64,000 nucleotides of DNA from NCBI RefSeq assembly GCF_004798585.1, contig NZ_PPXQ01000008.1, forward strand, positions 1 to 64,000, read 5' to 3'. This document shows positions 33,826 through 42,273 of this stretch, piece by piece. Numbering within the stretch: position 1 is the first letter of the stretch; each line of letters begins with the position of its first letter. Source of the stretch: Massilia sp. Mn16-1_5 (lineage in GTDB: Bacteria > Pseudomonadota > Gammaproteobacteria > Burkholderiales > Burkholderiaceae_D). The notes below the pieces were generated by a model. It was not told where the DNA came from, did not search any database, and saw nothing but the letters and a program-made list of their open reading frames with translations. The translations under genes were made by a program, and so were the position numbers.

Positions 33826-34955
33826 GAAGGTGTTACCTCGCTCAAATGGTGTGGCACGGCCACGTCATTAGGGAACCGCGGGGGCGCCTGGCGCCGGCCG
33901 TCACGGAAAGCATTCAATTGCAGCACATAGTTCAGCACCTGCGACACGGCCTGGTAAAGCTGGGCCGGGATCTGCTGCTGCACCTGGCTGGTGTTGTAGA
34001 TCGCGCGCGCCAGCGGCGGCAGCGTCACGGTCTCGATCTTGTGTTTCGCGGCGACGCTCTTGATGTAGAGCGCCATCTCGTCCACGCCCTTGGCCACCAC
34101 GAAGGGGGCTTCGGCGCGGTTGGTATCGTACTTCAGGGCCACCGCGTAGTGCTCGGGGTTGACGATCACCACGTCGGCGGTCGGCACCGTCTTGTTGACG
34201 TTGCGCTGGGCCAGCTGGCGTTGCAGCTGGCGGATGCGGCCCTTCACTTCCGGGCTGCCCTCGCTGGTCTTGTGCTCTTCCTTCTGGTCCTGCTTGCTCA
34301 TGCGCTGGTTCTTCGCGAACTGGAAGGCCTGGATCGGCACGTCGAGCACGGCGAAGATCACGAACACCGCCACCAGCGCGAACAGCGCGTCGAACATCAT
34401 CGAGCCGCCGTGCACGATGGCGTCGCCCAGCGGCAGGCGCTGCAGGTCGACGTAGCCGGAGATGCCGGAGCGGGTCACGTGCACCAGCACGAAGCCCAGC
34501 ACCACGGCCTTGGCCACCGACGTCGCAAAGCCGATCAAATGCTTCTGGCTGACCAGGTTGCCCAGGTTTTTCATGGGGCTGAGGCGGTCGAACTTCGGCG
34601 CCAGGTTTTTACCGGACATGATCCAGCCGCCCGGCACCAGGCCGCCGATCACGATCGCGGCCGGCACCACCGCCAGCGGCAGCACCATCTTCACGAACAG
34701 CATGGCGGCGGCCATGAAGACCACCGACATCGCATTTTCCATCGCGCCCGTCTCGCCCAAAGGCACGAACACCAGCCGAAAAATGGCTCTGAACGACTCA
34801 AGGTAGGTCGGCAGCAGCAGCGCGAACATCTTGAGGCTGGCCAGGATGCCGATCGCGGTCGCCAGGTCGCGCGAGCGGACGACTTGCCCTTCCTCGCGCG
34901 CCTTTTTCAGCTTCTGGGCTGAGGCCTTTTCGGTTTTATCGCCGTTGTCAGCCAT
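33822..34955 (-). CDS. flhB: Flagellar export switch protein FlhB
   Basis: A 377-residue export gate protein controlling the change from rod/hook to filament substrates. An N-terminal charged stretch, four membrane segments between about residues 33 and 210, and a cytoplasmic domain with the self-cleavage site are visible. The site reads NPEH (Asn266-His269) where the common motif is NPTH; the cleaved Asn-Pro bond is kept. The tail extends about 20 residues past the usual end (FRDGRRQAPPRF onward). The start overlaps the end of fliR by 8 bases. Confidence 0.95.
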   Translation of the reverse strand: MADNGDKTEKASAQKLKKAREEGQVVRSRDLATAIGILASLKMFALLLPTYLESFRAIFRLVFVPLGETGAMENAMSVVFMAAAMLFVKMVLPLAVVPAAIVIGGLVPGGWIMSGKNLAPKFDRLSPMKNLGNLVSQKHLIGFATSVAKAVVLGFVLVHVTRSGISGYVDLQRLPLGDAIVHGGSMMFDALFALVAVFVIFAVLDVPIQAFQFAKNQRMSKQDQKEEHKTSEGSPEVKGRIRQLQRQLAQRNVNKTVPTADVVIVNPEHYAVALKYDTNRAEAPFVVAKGVDEMALYIKSVAAKHKIETVTLPPLARAIYNTSQVQQQIPAQLYQAVSQVLNYVLQLNAFRDGRRQAPPRFPNDVAVPHHLSEVTPS

Positions 34956-35724
34956 GGGCCGCCCTCATCTGCTGTTGCAGCATCTCGAGTACCGCGTTCG
35001 TGATCTGGATGTAGTGTTCCGGGATGAAGCGCACGAGCTGCACCAGCATCAGCAGGCCGAACACCGTCACCAGCGAAAAGCCCAGCGAGAACAGGTTCAG
35101 CGAGGGCGCCACGCGGTTCAGGAAGCCGAAACCGATCTGCACCACCATGGTCGAAAACACGATCGGGATCGCCAGCAGCATCGCCGCGGCGAACACCCAG
35201 CCCACGTTCAGGGCCACCGTCTGCAGCACGATCGATCCGAGCCCCTCCCCCACCGGCCAGGCGCGGAAGCTCTGGCCCAGGATGGTGGTCAGCACCAGGT
35301 GGCCGTCGATCGCGAAGAAGACGAAGATCGCCACCAGCGCCAGCAGGCTCGAGATCACGTCGGACTGCTGGCCGTTCACCGGGTCGTTCATCTGCGCCAT
35401 CGAGAAGCCGATCTGGCTCGAGGCCAGGAAGCCGAGCATCGAGATGGCCGAGGTGGCGAACTGCAGCGCGAAGCCCATCACGCCGCCAATCACGGCCTGC
35501 TCGAACATGGCGACCACGCCGGCGAGCGAGAACGGATCGGGCATTGGCATCCCTTTGGTCATCGGCAGCATCAGGAAGGCGATCACCAGCGACAGCAGCG
35601 CGCGCACGGGAATCGGCACCATGCCGTCGCCGATCGCCGGAGCGCTCGACAGCATCGCCATGATGCGGCAGAAAGGCCACCACAGCGCGCCGATCAGCGG
35701 CAGCAGATAGCTGACGAAATCCAT
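34948..35724 (-). CDS. fliR: Flagellar export apparatus protein FliR
   Basis: A 258-residue integral membrane protein of the export gate with six hydrophobic segments. Typical features include RIMAMLSSAPAIG near the N-terminus, the amphipathic QIGFSMAQMNDPVNGQQ loop and NLFSLGFSLVTVFGL. Its start is separated from fliQ by a 133-base inverted-repeat element, an unusual interruption because fliQ and fliR are normally adjacent. Confidence 0.95.
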   Translation of the reverse strand: MDFVSYLLPLIGALWWPFCRIMAMLSSAPAIGDGMVPIPVRALLSLVIAFLMLPMTKGMPMPDPFSLAGVVAMFEQAVIGGVMGFALQFATSAISMLGFLASSQIGFSMAQMNDPVNGQQSDVISSLLALVAIFVFFAIDGHLVLTTILGQSFRAWPVGEGLGSIVLQTVALNVGWVFAAAMLLAIPIVFSTMVVQIGFGFLNRVAPSLNLFSLGFSLVTVFGLLMLVQLVRFIPEHYIQITNAVLEMLQQQMRAAHG

Positions 35725-35742
35725 CGGCTAGCGTCCCGAATT

Positions 35743-35875
35743 GCTGGTTCGTTGAGTCATCAATATGACGAAATCGGCATGAGACAAGGAGCAAAGCGCA
35801 GCAAGGCTGGAGCCTTGCGAGCATTTGAGACGCGGTATCAGGTCGATTCTCGTCATATTGATTCAATGAACCAGC
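35743..35875. repeat. MITE-like inverted-repeat element between fliQ and fliR
   Basis: Imperfect terminal inverted repeats at 35743-35771 and 35850-35875 (each containing GCTGGTTC and CAATATGACGA or their complements) flank an interior with a perfect hairpin GCAAGGCTGGAGCCTTGC at 35801-35818. No open frame. It looks like a small dispersed intergenic repeat inserted inside the leftward flagellar operon. Copy number elsewhere cannot be seen. Confidence 0.6.
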
Positions 35876-35887
35876 TGTTCGGGGCGC

Positions 35888-36157
35888 TTAACTGGCGATG
35901 GTCGCCGCGCGCTGGAACACCGACACGCAGTAATCCATCAGGTAGCCGGTCATCCAGTGGCCGGCCAGGATCAGCGCCACCAGCGTCACCAGGAGGCGCG
36001 GCAGGAAGCTCAGGGTTTGTTCGTTGATCTGGGTAGCTGCCTGCACCAGCGCCACCACCAGGCCCATGATCAGGCCCGGCACCACCAGCACCAGCACCAG
36101 CAGCATCACCACGCGCAGCGCTTCGGCGACCAGGTCGACCGCGATGTCAGGACTCAT
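35888..36157 (-). CDS. fliQ: Flagellar export apparatus protein FliQ
   Basis: An 89-residue export-gate subunit with two membrane hairpin helices (about residues 14-38 and 53-77) and the family loop QAATQINEQTLSFLPRLL. Length is the family norm. It lies 28 bases downstream of fliP and 163 bases upstream of fliR because of the repeat element between them. Confidence 0.95.
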   Translation of the reverse strand: MSPDIAVDLVAEALRVVMLLVLVLVVPGLIMGLVVALVQAATQINEQTLSFLPRLLVTLVALILAGHWMTGYLMDYCVSVFQRAATIAS

Positions 36158-36185
36158 AAGCGGGACTCATTCGAGAATTCGGGGT

Positions 36186-36956
36186 TTAGTAACCGTGGAT
36201 ACTGCCCACGAGCGTGTTGACGGTCAGCGTCCAGCCGTCGACCAGCACGAACAGCAGCAGCTTGAACGGCAGCGAGATGACCAGCGGCGACAGCATCATC
36301 ATGCCCATCGCCATCAGCACCGACGAGACGACCAGGTCGATAATCAGGAAGGGAATGAAGAGCATGGCGCCGATCTGGAAGGCGGTCTTCAGCTCGGACA
36401 GGACAAAGGCGGCCAGTTTCACCGTGAAGGCGCGTTCCTCCGGCTTCATCGCGGCCGGTTCGCCGGCCAGGTGGGCCACTTGCGCCAGCGCGCTCTTGCT
36501 GGTCTGGGCCAGCATGAAGCGCGACAGCGGCACCTCGGCGGTTTTCAGGGCCTGCTCCAGGCCGATCTTGTTCTGGTCGTAGGGCAGGAAAGCCTCGTTC
36601 CAGACCTGGACGCCGATCGGGCGCATCACCAACAGGGTCAGGATCAGCGCGATGCCGGTGACGACACGGCTCGGCAGGCCCTGCTGCAGGCCGAGGGCCT
36701 GGCGCAGCAGCGACAGCACGATCACGAAGCGCGTGAAGCTGGTCGTCATCATGACGAACACGGGCAGCAGCCCGAGCAGGGTCATGAGGACCAGGATCTG
36801 CGACTTGACGCTCATGCCGGTCTTGGCGCCGGGGATCACGCCGGCCATCAGGTCCTGGGCGCTTGCAGGTGCGGTAAACAATAGGAGAGCGGCGCCCGCC
36901 AGCATCAACGCTGGGGCACCGCGGCGCAGGGCTGCGCCGCTCTTGAAGAACGTCAT
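36186..36956 (-). CDS. fliP: Flagellar export apparatus protein FliP
   Basis: A 256-residue export-gate subunit with a cleavable signal sequence (about residues 1-33, ending ASAQD), as in other FliP proteins, and family segments MMTTSFTRFVIVLSLLRQALG and IPFLIIDLVVSSVLMAMGMMMLSP. The ATG overlaps the end of fliN (ATGA), leaving no room for fliO, the assembly factor usually encoded between them. Confidence 0.96.
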   Translation of the reverse strand: MTFFKSGAALRRGAPALMLAGAALLLFTAPASAQDLMAGVIPGAKTGMSVKSQILVLMTLLGLLPVFVMMTTSFTRFVIVLSLLRQALGLQQGLPSRVVTGIALILTLLVMRPIGVQVWNEAFLPYDQNKIGLEQALKTAEVPLSRFMLAQTSKSALAQVAHLAGEPAAMKPEERAFTVKLAAFVLSELKTAFQIGAMLFIPFLIIDLVVSSVLMAMGMMMLSPLVISLPFKLLLFVLVDGWTLTVNTLVGSIHGY

Positions 36957-37291
36957 GCCTTGATCAGGTCCAGGTTCAGGCCGTCGAGATCGATCACCTT
37001 CAGGCCGTACTGCTCGCCCGCCACCACGACTTCGGCGCGGCCGATCGGGGCGCCGTTGACCTTGATGACCAGCGGCTCGCCGGCCACCGCGTCCAGCGGC
37101 AGCACGCTGGCGGGACCGAGGTCCATCAGGTCCTGCAGCGAGATACGGGCCGAGCCGACTTCCAGCGTCAGCGTGACCGGGATGCGGCGCATCATTTGCG
37201 GCAGGCGCGGATTGCGTGCCGGCGCGCCGACTTCCACGTTCTCATCCAGGAGGACGTCGACAGACAGTTCATCGTTGAGGTTCATATCCAT
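36953..37291 (-). CDS. fliN: Flagellar motor switch protein FliN
   Basis: A 112-residue protein of the cytoplasmic C-ring. A SpoA (surface presentation of antigens) domain covers residues 36-108 (IPVTLTLEVGSARISLQDLMDLGPASVLPLD, then GRAEVVVAGEQYGLKV). The start codon directly follows the fliM stop codon, indicating translational coupling. Confidence 0.93.
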   Translation of the reverse strand: MDMNLNDELSVDVLLDENVEVGAPARNPRLPQMMRRIPVTLTLEVGSARISLQDLMDLGPASVLPLDAVAGEPLVIKVNGAPIGRAEVVVAGEQYGLKVIDLDGLNLDLIKA

Positions 37292-38164
37292 TTATTCAGC
37301 GTCTTCAAAAGAGGTTAAACACAGCTTGCCTTTGTGCTCGGCCACGGCCGCCGTGAACAGGCGCGCTTCGTCGAGCAGGACGTCGGCGCGGCCGACGGAT
37401 ACCGGAATCACATCGCCCACCTTCAGTCCGAACAGGGCTTCCAGGGTGATTTCGTGGCTGACCAGGCGTCCTTCCAGCTTGACCTTCAGGCCGGTGCCGA
37501 TCGATTCGGCGTTGCGGGCCGCACGTTGCGGACGCTCGGGCTGCAGCGCCTGCAGAATCAGACCCATCATGCGTGCGTCCGGCGCGATGAAGCAGCGCGC
37601 GGTACTGCCACCCTGCGGCTCGCGCAGCGTGACGGCGAGCACCCAGGCGTTCTTGCCGGGCACCGGCGCCGGCACCGGGGCGCTGGCGCCGGAGGCCGCG
37701 GCGCGGCGTTCGACTTCCACCCCGGCGGCGCTGGCGGCGACGCGCACGCGCATCGCCAGCACTTCGAACAACTGCTGCGTCAGCGTCAGCGCCAGGCGTT
37801 CTTCAGTAGCGGTCACGCGCTCGCCGGCGGGATCGCGCAGCGGCTTGGGGGCGCCCTTGCCACTGTAGCGGGCTTCCAGCAGGCCCACCAGCAGCGCACG
37901 CTCGAAGGCGACGGCGGCGACGCCATGCGGGCCGCTCATCGACAGCCAGCGCAGTGCGCCGCTTTCCGGTGCACGCTCGAACGCGACGTCGGCCAGTTCG
38001 AAGCTGCCCCAATAGCGGCGCCAGCCCGGCGCCGACAGCATTGCCGTCAGGTCTTCGGAAAAGGCGCCGGCAAAGGTCGGCAATAAATGCACAGGCCGGC
38101 CTAATAAGGTCGGGTCGAGTACCTGATGCGGACGCGCCTGAGCGGTTGAATTGTTAAACGGCAT
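37292..38164 (-). CDS. fliM: FliM-like motor switch protein lacking the CheY-binding peptide
   Basis: A 290-residue C-ring protein, about 40 residues shorter than E. coli FliM. The C-terminal SpoA domain (about 218-285: LKVKLEGRLVSHEITLEALFGLKVGDVIPV) is clear; the middle domain is weakly conserved. The N-terminus (MPFNNSTAQARPHQVLDPTLLG) has no LSQxEIDALL peptide, which binds phospho-CheY in chemotaxis-controlled motors. Lateral (Flag-2) systems are known for motors not governed by CheY, and this protein fits that pattern. It is the first gene of the leftward operon, divergent from fliE. Confidence 0.82.
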   Translation of the reverse strand: MPFNNSTAQARPHQVLDPTLLGRPVHLLPTFAGAFSEDLTAMLSAPGWRRYWGSFELADVAFERAPESGALRWLSMSGPHGVAAVAFERALLVGLLEARYSGKGAPKPLRDPAGERVTATEERLALTLTQQLFEVLAMRVRVAASAAGVEVERRAAASGASAPVPAPVPGKNAWVLAVTLREPQGGSTARCFIAPDARMMGLILQALQPERPQRAARNAESIGTGLKVKLEGRLVSHEITLEALFGLKVGDVIPVSVGRADVLLDEARLFTAAVAEHKGKLCLTSFEDAE

Positions 38165-38509
38165 AAATGTCGTATTAGATATATTTGGAAGGAAGTGCTT
38201 TTATTTCATTCCCCTAGGCAACAATTATACCTGCTTCGATGTTTCGGATCACTTGATATTCCTCTTTGAATTCCGCATTGCCCTACGGTAAGATCGTATC
38301 TTGATTTGCAGCGCTCCCTAGGACAACAAGCCGTCTCACGAGGGAAAACGTCAAATTCACGGGGTTATGAATCACGTTTCCATGCAAGTCTTACATGCGC
38401 AAGATTTAACATTTGACGATACGAAGACCCCGCAACAATCGTTGAATGTCGCAAAAAAGCGACTCAGCCTGTCACTCATACGCCACAACGAACGCATAGG
38501 ATTTAACAA
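38165..38509. promoter_or_regulatory. Divergent regulatory region between fliM and fliE
   Basis: A 345-base AT-rich region without a gene that must hold the start signals of both flagellar operons. In E. coli Flag-2 the sigma-54 activator gene lafK occupies this place; here it is absent. Two near-copies of CCCTAGG(A)CAACAA lie at 38212-38224 and 38316-38329, matching the core of the palindrome upstream of the MCP gene. No convincing sigma-54 (TGGCAC-N5-TTGC) or sigma-28 match was found. Confidence 0.6.
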
Positions 38510-38845
38510 ATGGGAATTGAATTAGCCGGTCAAATCAAAGCTGACCTTGCCGCACTGACAAACGAAGCGCAGCGTCTTGCAATTGCTCCATCTGTCGAAT
38601 TGGCAACGCCGAGCGGTCAAACCGACTTCTCTTTCGCCCAAACGATGAAGAATGCGATCCAGAGCGTCGACGCCCAGGACCAGGCCGCCAGCGCCAAGAT
38701 GGCCGATGTCGACAGCGGCAAGAGCGACGACCTGGTCGGCGCCATGCTGGCTAGCCAGGAAGCCAGCCTCTCTTTCTCGATGCTGATGCAGGTACGTAAC
38801 AAGGTCATGGGCGCGGTCGACGAACTGATCAAGCTGCCGGTTTGA
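38510..38845 (+). CDS. fliE: Flagellar basal-body protein FliE
   Basis: A 111-residue protein joining the MS-ring to the rod. The conserved C-terminal half reads DFSFAQTMKNAIQSVDAQDQ and LVGAMLASQEASLSFSMLMQVRNKVMGAVDELIKLPV, as in FliE. AGGA lies about 8 bases before the ATG. It opens the rightward operon. Confidence 0.93.
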   Translation: MGIELAGQIKADLAALTNEAQRLAIAPSVELATPSGQTDFSFAQTMKNAIQSVDAQDQAASAKMADVDSGKSDDLVGAMLASQEASLSFSMLMQVRNKVMGAVDELIKLPV

Positions 38846-38874
38846 TGCCCTTGGAATAAACGGAAACTCTCAAC

Positions 38875-40590
38875 GTGATTTCGAAACTCAAGAATGCTTT
38901 CGGTGCCGGCAAGCTCGGCGCCCTGCCCGGCCTGCCGCCGGCGCTGCGCAACAACCTGACGCCCCTGCTGGTGCTGGCGATCGTGATTACGGCCGCCGTC
39001 ATGATGTTCATGTGGCAGGACCAGGCCAACTACAAGCCGGTCTTCGGTGCGCGCGAAAAAGTCGCGGCCAGCGACATGATGACCGTGCTGGAAGCCGAAC
39101 ATATCCCTTACCGCATCCACCCGGACAGCGGCCAGGTGATGGTGCCGTCGAACGAACTGGGCAAGGTGCGCATGCTGCTTGCCGCCAAGGGCGTGACGGC
39201 GCAGCTGCCGGCCGGCCTGGAACTGATGGACAAGAACGACCCGCTGGGCGTGTCGCAGTTCGTGCAGGACGTGCGCTTCCGGCGCGGCCTGGAAGGCGAG
39301 CTGGCACAGAGCATCCTGACGCTGGACGCCATCGCGTCGGCGCGCGTGCACCTGGCCATCGCCAAGACCAATTCGTTTGTCGCCGGCGCCTCGGACCAGA
39401 GCTCGGCCTCGGTCGTGATCGCGACCAAGCCTGGCCGCACCCTCGGCAACGAGCAGATCGCCGCCATCGTGAACATGGTCTCGGGCAGCGTCGCCAGCTT
39501 GAGCCCGGCGCGCGTGTCGCTGGTCGACCAGAACGGTAACTACCTGTCCTCGCGCGTGGACCTGACCGAAGGCTTCGACGGCGCTGCCCAGGGCGATGCC
39601 GCCGCGCTGCGCGTGTCGAACGAAGTGCGCGCCAACGTCATGGAACTGCTTGGCCCGGTGCTGGGCGCGAACAACTTCAAGGTCAGCGTCACCGCCGACA
39701 TCGACAACGACAAGATCGAGGAAACCCAGGAAAAATACGGCGAAGCCCCGAAGGTCACCAGCGAAGCGATGCGCGAAGAGCTGGAAAAGAGCCGCCTCGC
39801 GATGGGCGTGCCGGGCACCCTGTCGAACCGTCCGCCGGAGCCGGCCGCACCGGCAGCGCCGGCCGCCGATGGCACTCCGGCTGCCGACAAGCCTGCCGAC
39901 AACGCCAACTCGCGCAAGAACGCGACCACCCGCCAGTATGCGTATGACCGCGCGATCACCCAGATCAAGCGTTCGCGCGGCCGCCTGCGCAAGCTGTCCG
40001 TTGCCGTGGTGCTGAACAACGCCAGCGCGGCCAACGCCAAGGCCGGCTTCACCCCGGCGGAACTGGCGAACATCGACAAGATCCTGCGCGGCGGCCTCGG
40101 TATCGACCAGGCGCGCGGCGACGTCCTCGCCGTCTCCGCCCTGAGCTTCCCGGCAGCGGCGCCGGTCGAGCCGTGGTACCAGGAGCGCGACACCATCGTC
40201 GACGCCACGCGCTACGGCCTGTGGATCATCGGCGCCCTGCTCGGCTACCTGCTGCTGGCGCGTCCGATGCTGCGCACGATCACCGCCCGCATGGCTCCGG
40301 CCCTGCCGGCACCAAGCACTGCCGGTGCAGCGGCCGGCGCGGCTGCCGCCCTGCCGAATGCAGCCGCCGCGCCTGCGCTGGCGAATGCCGCCGCCGACGT
40401 CGCCGTCCCTGCCGGTGCAGGCGTGGCCGCCGTCGTGCCGCTGCTGGAAAACTATGATCTGCCGCCTGCGGGTTCCGCCGTGGATGTGATGGTCGATCAC
40501 CTCAAAGTGCTTGCCGGTAAAGAGCCGGAGCGCGTTGCCGAAGTCGTCAAACAATGGGTGCAGAAGAAACATGGCCGAACTGAACAATAA
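38875..40590 (+). CDS. fliF: Flagellar MS-ring protein FliF
   Basis: A 571-residue inner-membrane ring protein with a GTG start. The first membrane segment is at about residues 27-46, ring-building motifs follow (YKPVFGAREKVAASDMMTVLEAEHIPYRI, then LALDA-like ILTLDAIASARVHLAIAKTNSF), and a second membrane segment lies at about 439-458 (YGLWIIGALLGYLLLARP). The cytoplasmic C-terminal tail that binds FliG ends in RVAEVVKQWVQKK. Its last 20 bases overlap fliG. Confidence 0.95.
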   Translation: MISKLKNAFGAGKLGALPGLPPALRNNLTPLLVLAIVITAAVMMFMWQDQANYKPVFGAREKVAASDMMTVLEAEHIPYRIHPDSGQVMVPSNELGKVRMLLAAKGVTAQLPAGLELMDKNDPLGVSQFVQDVRFRRGLEGELAQSILTLDAIASARVHLAIAKTNSFVAGASDQSSASVVIATKPGRTLGNEQIAAIVNMVSGSVASLSPARVSLVDQNGNYLSSRVDLTEGFDGAAQGDAAALRVSNEVRANVMELLGPVLGANNFKVSVTADIDNDKIEETQEKYGEAPKVTSEAMREELEKSRLAMGVPGTLSNRPPEPAAPAAPAADGTPAADKPADNANSRKNATTRQYAYDRAITQIKRSRGRLRKLSVAVVLNNASAANAKAGFTPAELANIDKILRGGLGIDQARGDVLAVSALSFPAAAPVEPWYQERDTIVDATRYGLWIIGALLGYLLLARPMLRTITARMAPALPAPSTAGAAAGAAAALPNAAAAPALANAAADVAVPAGAGVAAVVPLLENYDLPPAGSAVDVMVDHLKVLAGKEPERVAEVVKQWVQKKHGRTEQ

Positions 40591-41590
40591 CGCCGAGGGC
40601 GTCGTCCTGACCCCGGTGGAGCAAGCTGCGATCGTCCTGCTGTCGATCGGCGAAGAGCCGGCGGCCGCCGTGCTGCGCTGCCTCGAGCGCGACGAACTGA
40701 TCGAACTGACGCAAGTCATGTCGCGCATGAGCGGCATCAAGGTCGATTCCGTGAAATACGCGGTCCAGAACTTCTTCGACGACTACCGCGAGCAAAGTGG
40801 CCTGCACGGCGCCTCGCGTACCTACCTGAAGCGCTCGCTCGACCTGGCGCTCGGCAGCGACATCGCCAACAGCGTGCTGAACACGATCTACGGCGACGCG
40901 ATCCGCCCGATGATGGCGCGCCTGCAGTACGCCTCGCCGAAGTGGCTGGCCGAGTTCATCTCGCACGAGCACGTGCAGATGCAGGCCGTGTTTCTCGCCT
41001 TCCTGGCCCCGGCGCTGGCCGGCCAGATCATCGAAGGCCTGCCGGAACAGAGCCGCGACCTGGTGCTGCTGAACCTGGCGCGCCTGGACGAGATCGACCG
41101 CGACCTGCTGCAGGAACTCGAAGACCTGGTCACGCGCTGCCTGTCCGCGCTCGACACCCAGAGTGCGAGCGTCGAAGGCGTGCGCCAGGTCGCCGAGATC
41201 CTGAACCGCCTGCCGAACAACCGCGCCGGCATGGTCGAACTGCTGCGCGCCCATGATCCGGAAGTGGTGTCGCAGATCGAGATGTCGATGTACGACTTCT
41301 TCATCCTGTCGCGCCAGACCGAACAGGTCATCACGCGCCTGCTCGACGACATCCCGCTGGAGCAGTGGGCGATCGCCCTGAAGGGCGCCGAGCCGGCCCT
41401 GCGCGACGCCATCCTGTCGGCGATGCCGAAGCGCCAGGCGCAATCCTTCGAAGACCTGATGCGCCGTTCGGGTCCGGTGCCGATGTCGCGCATCGAGCAG
41501 ACGCGCAAGGACATCATGGTCGCCGTGAAGGCGCTGGCCGACGCCGGCGAGATCGACGTGCAGCTGTTCGCCGAGGCTACTGCCGAATGA
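40571..41590 (+). CDS. fliG: Flagellar motor switch protein FliG
   Basis: A 339-residue rotor protein that contacts the stator and FliM. The N-terminal domain binds FliF (LTPVEQAAIVLLSIGEEPAAAVLRCL) and the C-terminal domain has the charged torque helix region (RDAILSAMPKRQAQSFEDLMRRSGPVPMSRIEQTRKDI). The start MAELNNNAEG lies within the end of fliF. The stop overlaps fliH (ATGA). Confidence 0.94.
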   Translation: MAELNNNAEGVVLTPVEQAAIVLLSIGEEPAAAVLRCLERDELIELTQVMSRMSGIKVDSVKYAVQNFFDDYREQSGLHGASRTYLKRSLDLALGSDIANSVLNTIYGDAIRPMMARLQYASPKWLAEFISHEHVQMQAVFLAFLAPALAGQIIEGLPEQSRDLVLLNLARLDEIDRDLLQELEDLVTRCLSALDTQSASVEGVRQVAEILNRLPNNRAGMVELLRAHDPEVVSQIEMSMYDFFILSRQTEQVITRLLDDIPLEQWAIALKGAEPALRDAILSAMPKRQAQSFEDLMRRSGPVPMSRIEQTRKDIMVAVKALADAGEIDVQLFAEATAE

Positions 41591-42273
41591 AGCAGTTCCG
41601 CCCCTTTCACTTCCCGCCACTGCACCAGGTTCGCGCTGCCAGCGGCACCCTGCCCGCCAGCGGCGAGGGCGCGCCCTCGCAGGAAGACTGGGACAGCGCG
41701 CTGGCCGCCGGCTACCGCCAGGGCCAGCAGGACGGCTATGACGCCGGCTATGAAGCCGCGCAGGCCGAAGGCTTTGCGCGCGGCCACGCCGAGGGACTCG
41801 AACGCGGCCTCGAAGAAGGCCGCGCCCAGGCGCTCGCCCATCTGGAGCAGATCGGCAAACCGGTCGACAACGCACTGAAAGCCCTGAAAAAGCTCAAAAG
41901 CGATTTCAAGGCCGCCCAGCGCAAGGAAGTCGTGGACCTGGTCGGCAAGATCGCGCGCCAGGTGATCCGCGCCGAACTGGCCCTGCAGCCGACCCAGCTG
42001 CTGGCCCTGGTCGACGAAGCCCTGGCCGCCATGCCGCCTGCACGCGACACGGTCGAAGTGCTGATGAATCCCGAAGAACTCAAGCGCGTCTCGGAACTCG
42101 ATCCGAAGCGCGCCAAGAAATGGAACCTGCTGGCCGATCCGTCGCTGGAAGCAGGCGAGATCCGCGTCAAGGCGGGCGACCATGAAGTCGACGCCGGCTG
42201 CCAGGGCCGCCTGTCCGCCTGCATGGACCAGGTGCGCGATGCGGTCGAAGCGACCGAAGGGAGCAAGGAATGA
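41587..42273 (+). CDS. fliH: Flagellar export ATPase regulator FliH
   Basis: A 228-residue stalk protein that anchors FliI to the C-ring. Residues 45-85 contain the glycine-spaced helix repeats typical of FliH (YRQGQQDGYDAGYEAAQAEG, GHAEGLERGLEEG). The C-terminal domain (VVDLVGKIARQVIRAELALQP) binds FliI. The ATG overlaps the fliG stop and the stop overlaps the fliI start, each by ATGA. Confidence 0.92.
   Translation: MKQFRPFHFPPLHQVRAASGTLPASGEGAPSQEDWDSALAAGYRQGQQDGYDAGYEAAQAEGFARGHAEGLERGLEEGRAQALAHLEQIGKPVDNALKALKKLKSDFKAAQRKEVVDLVGKIARQVIRAELALQPTQLLALVDEALAAMPPARDTVEVLMNPEELKRVSELDPKRAKKWNLLADPSLEAGEIRVKAGDHEVDAGCQGRLSACMDQVRDAVEATEGSKE

Noticed and set aside
38617..40740. A 707-codon minus-strand open frame opposite fliE-fliF
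   Set aside because: The plus strand encodes conserved FliE and FliF; the antisense frame has no recognisable domain.
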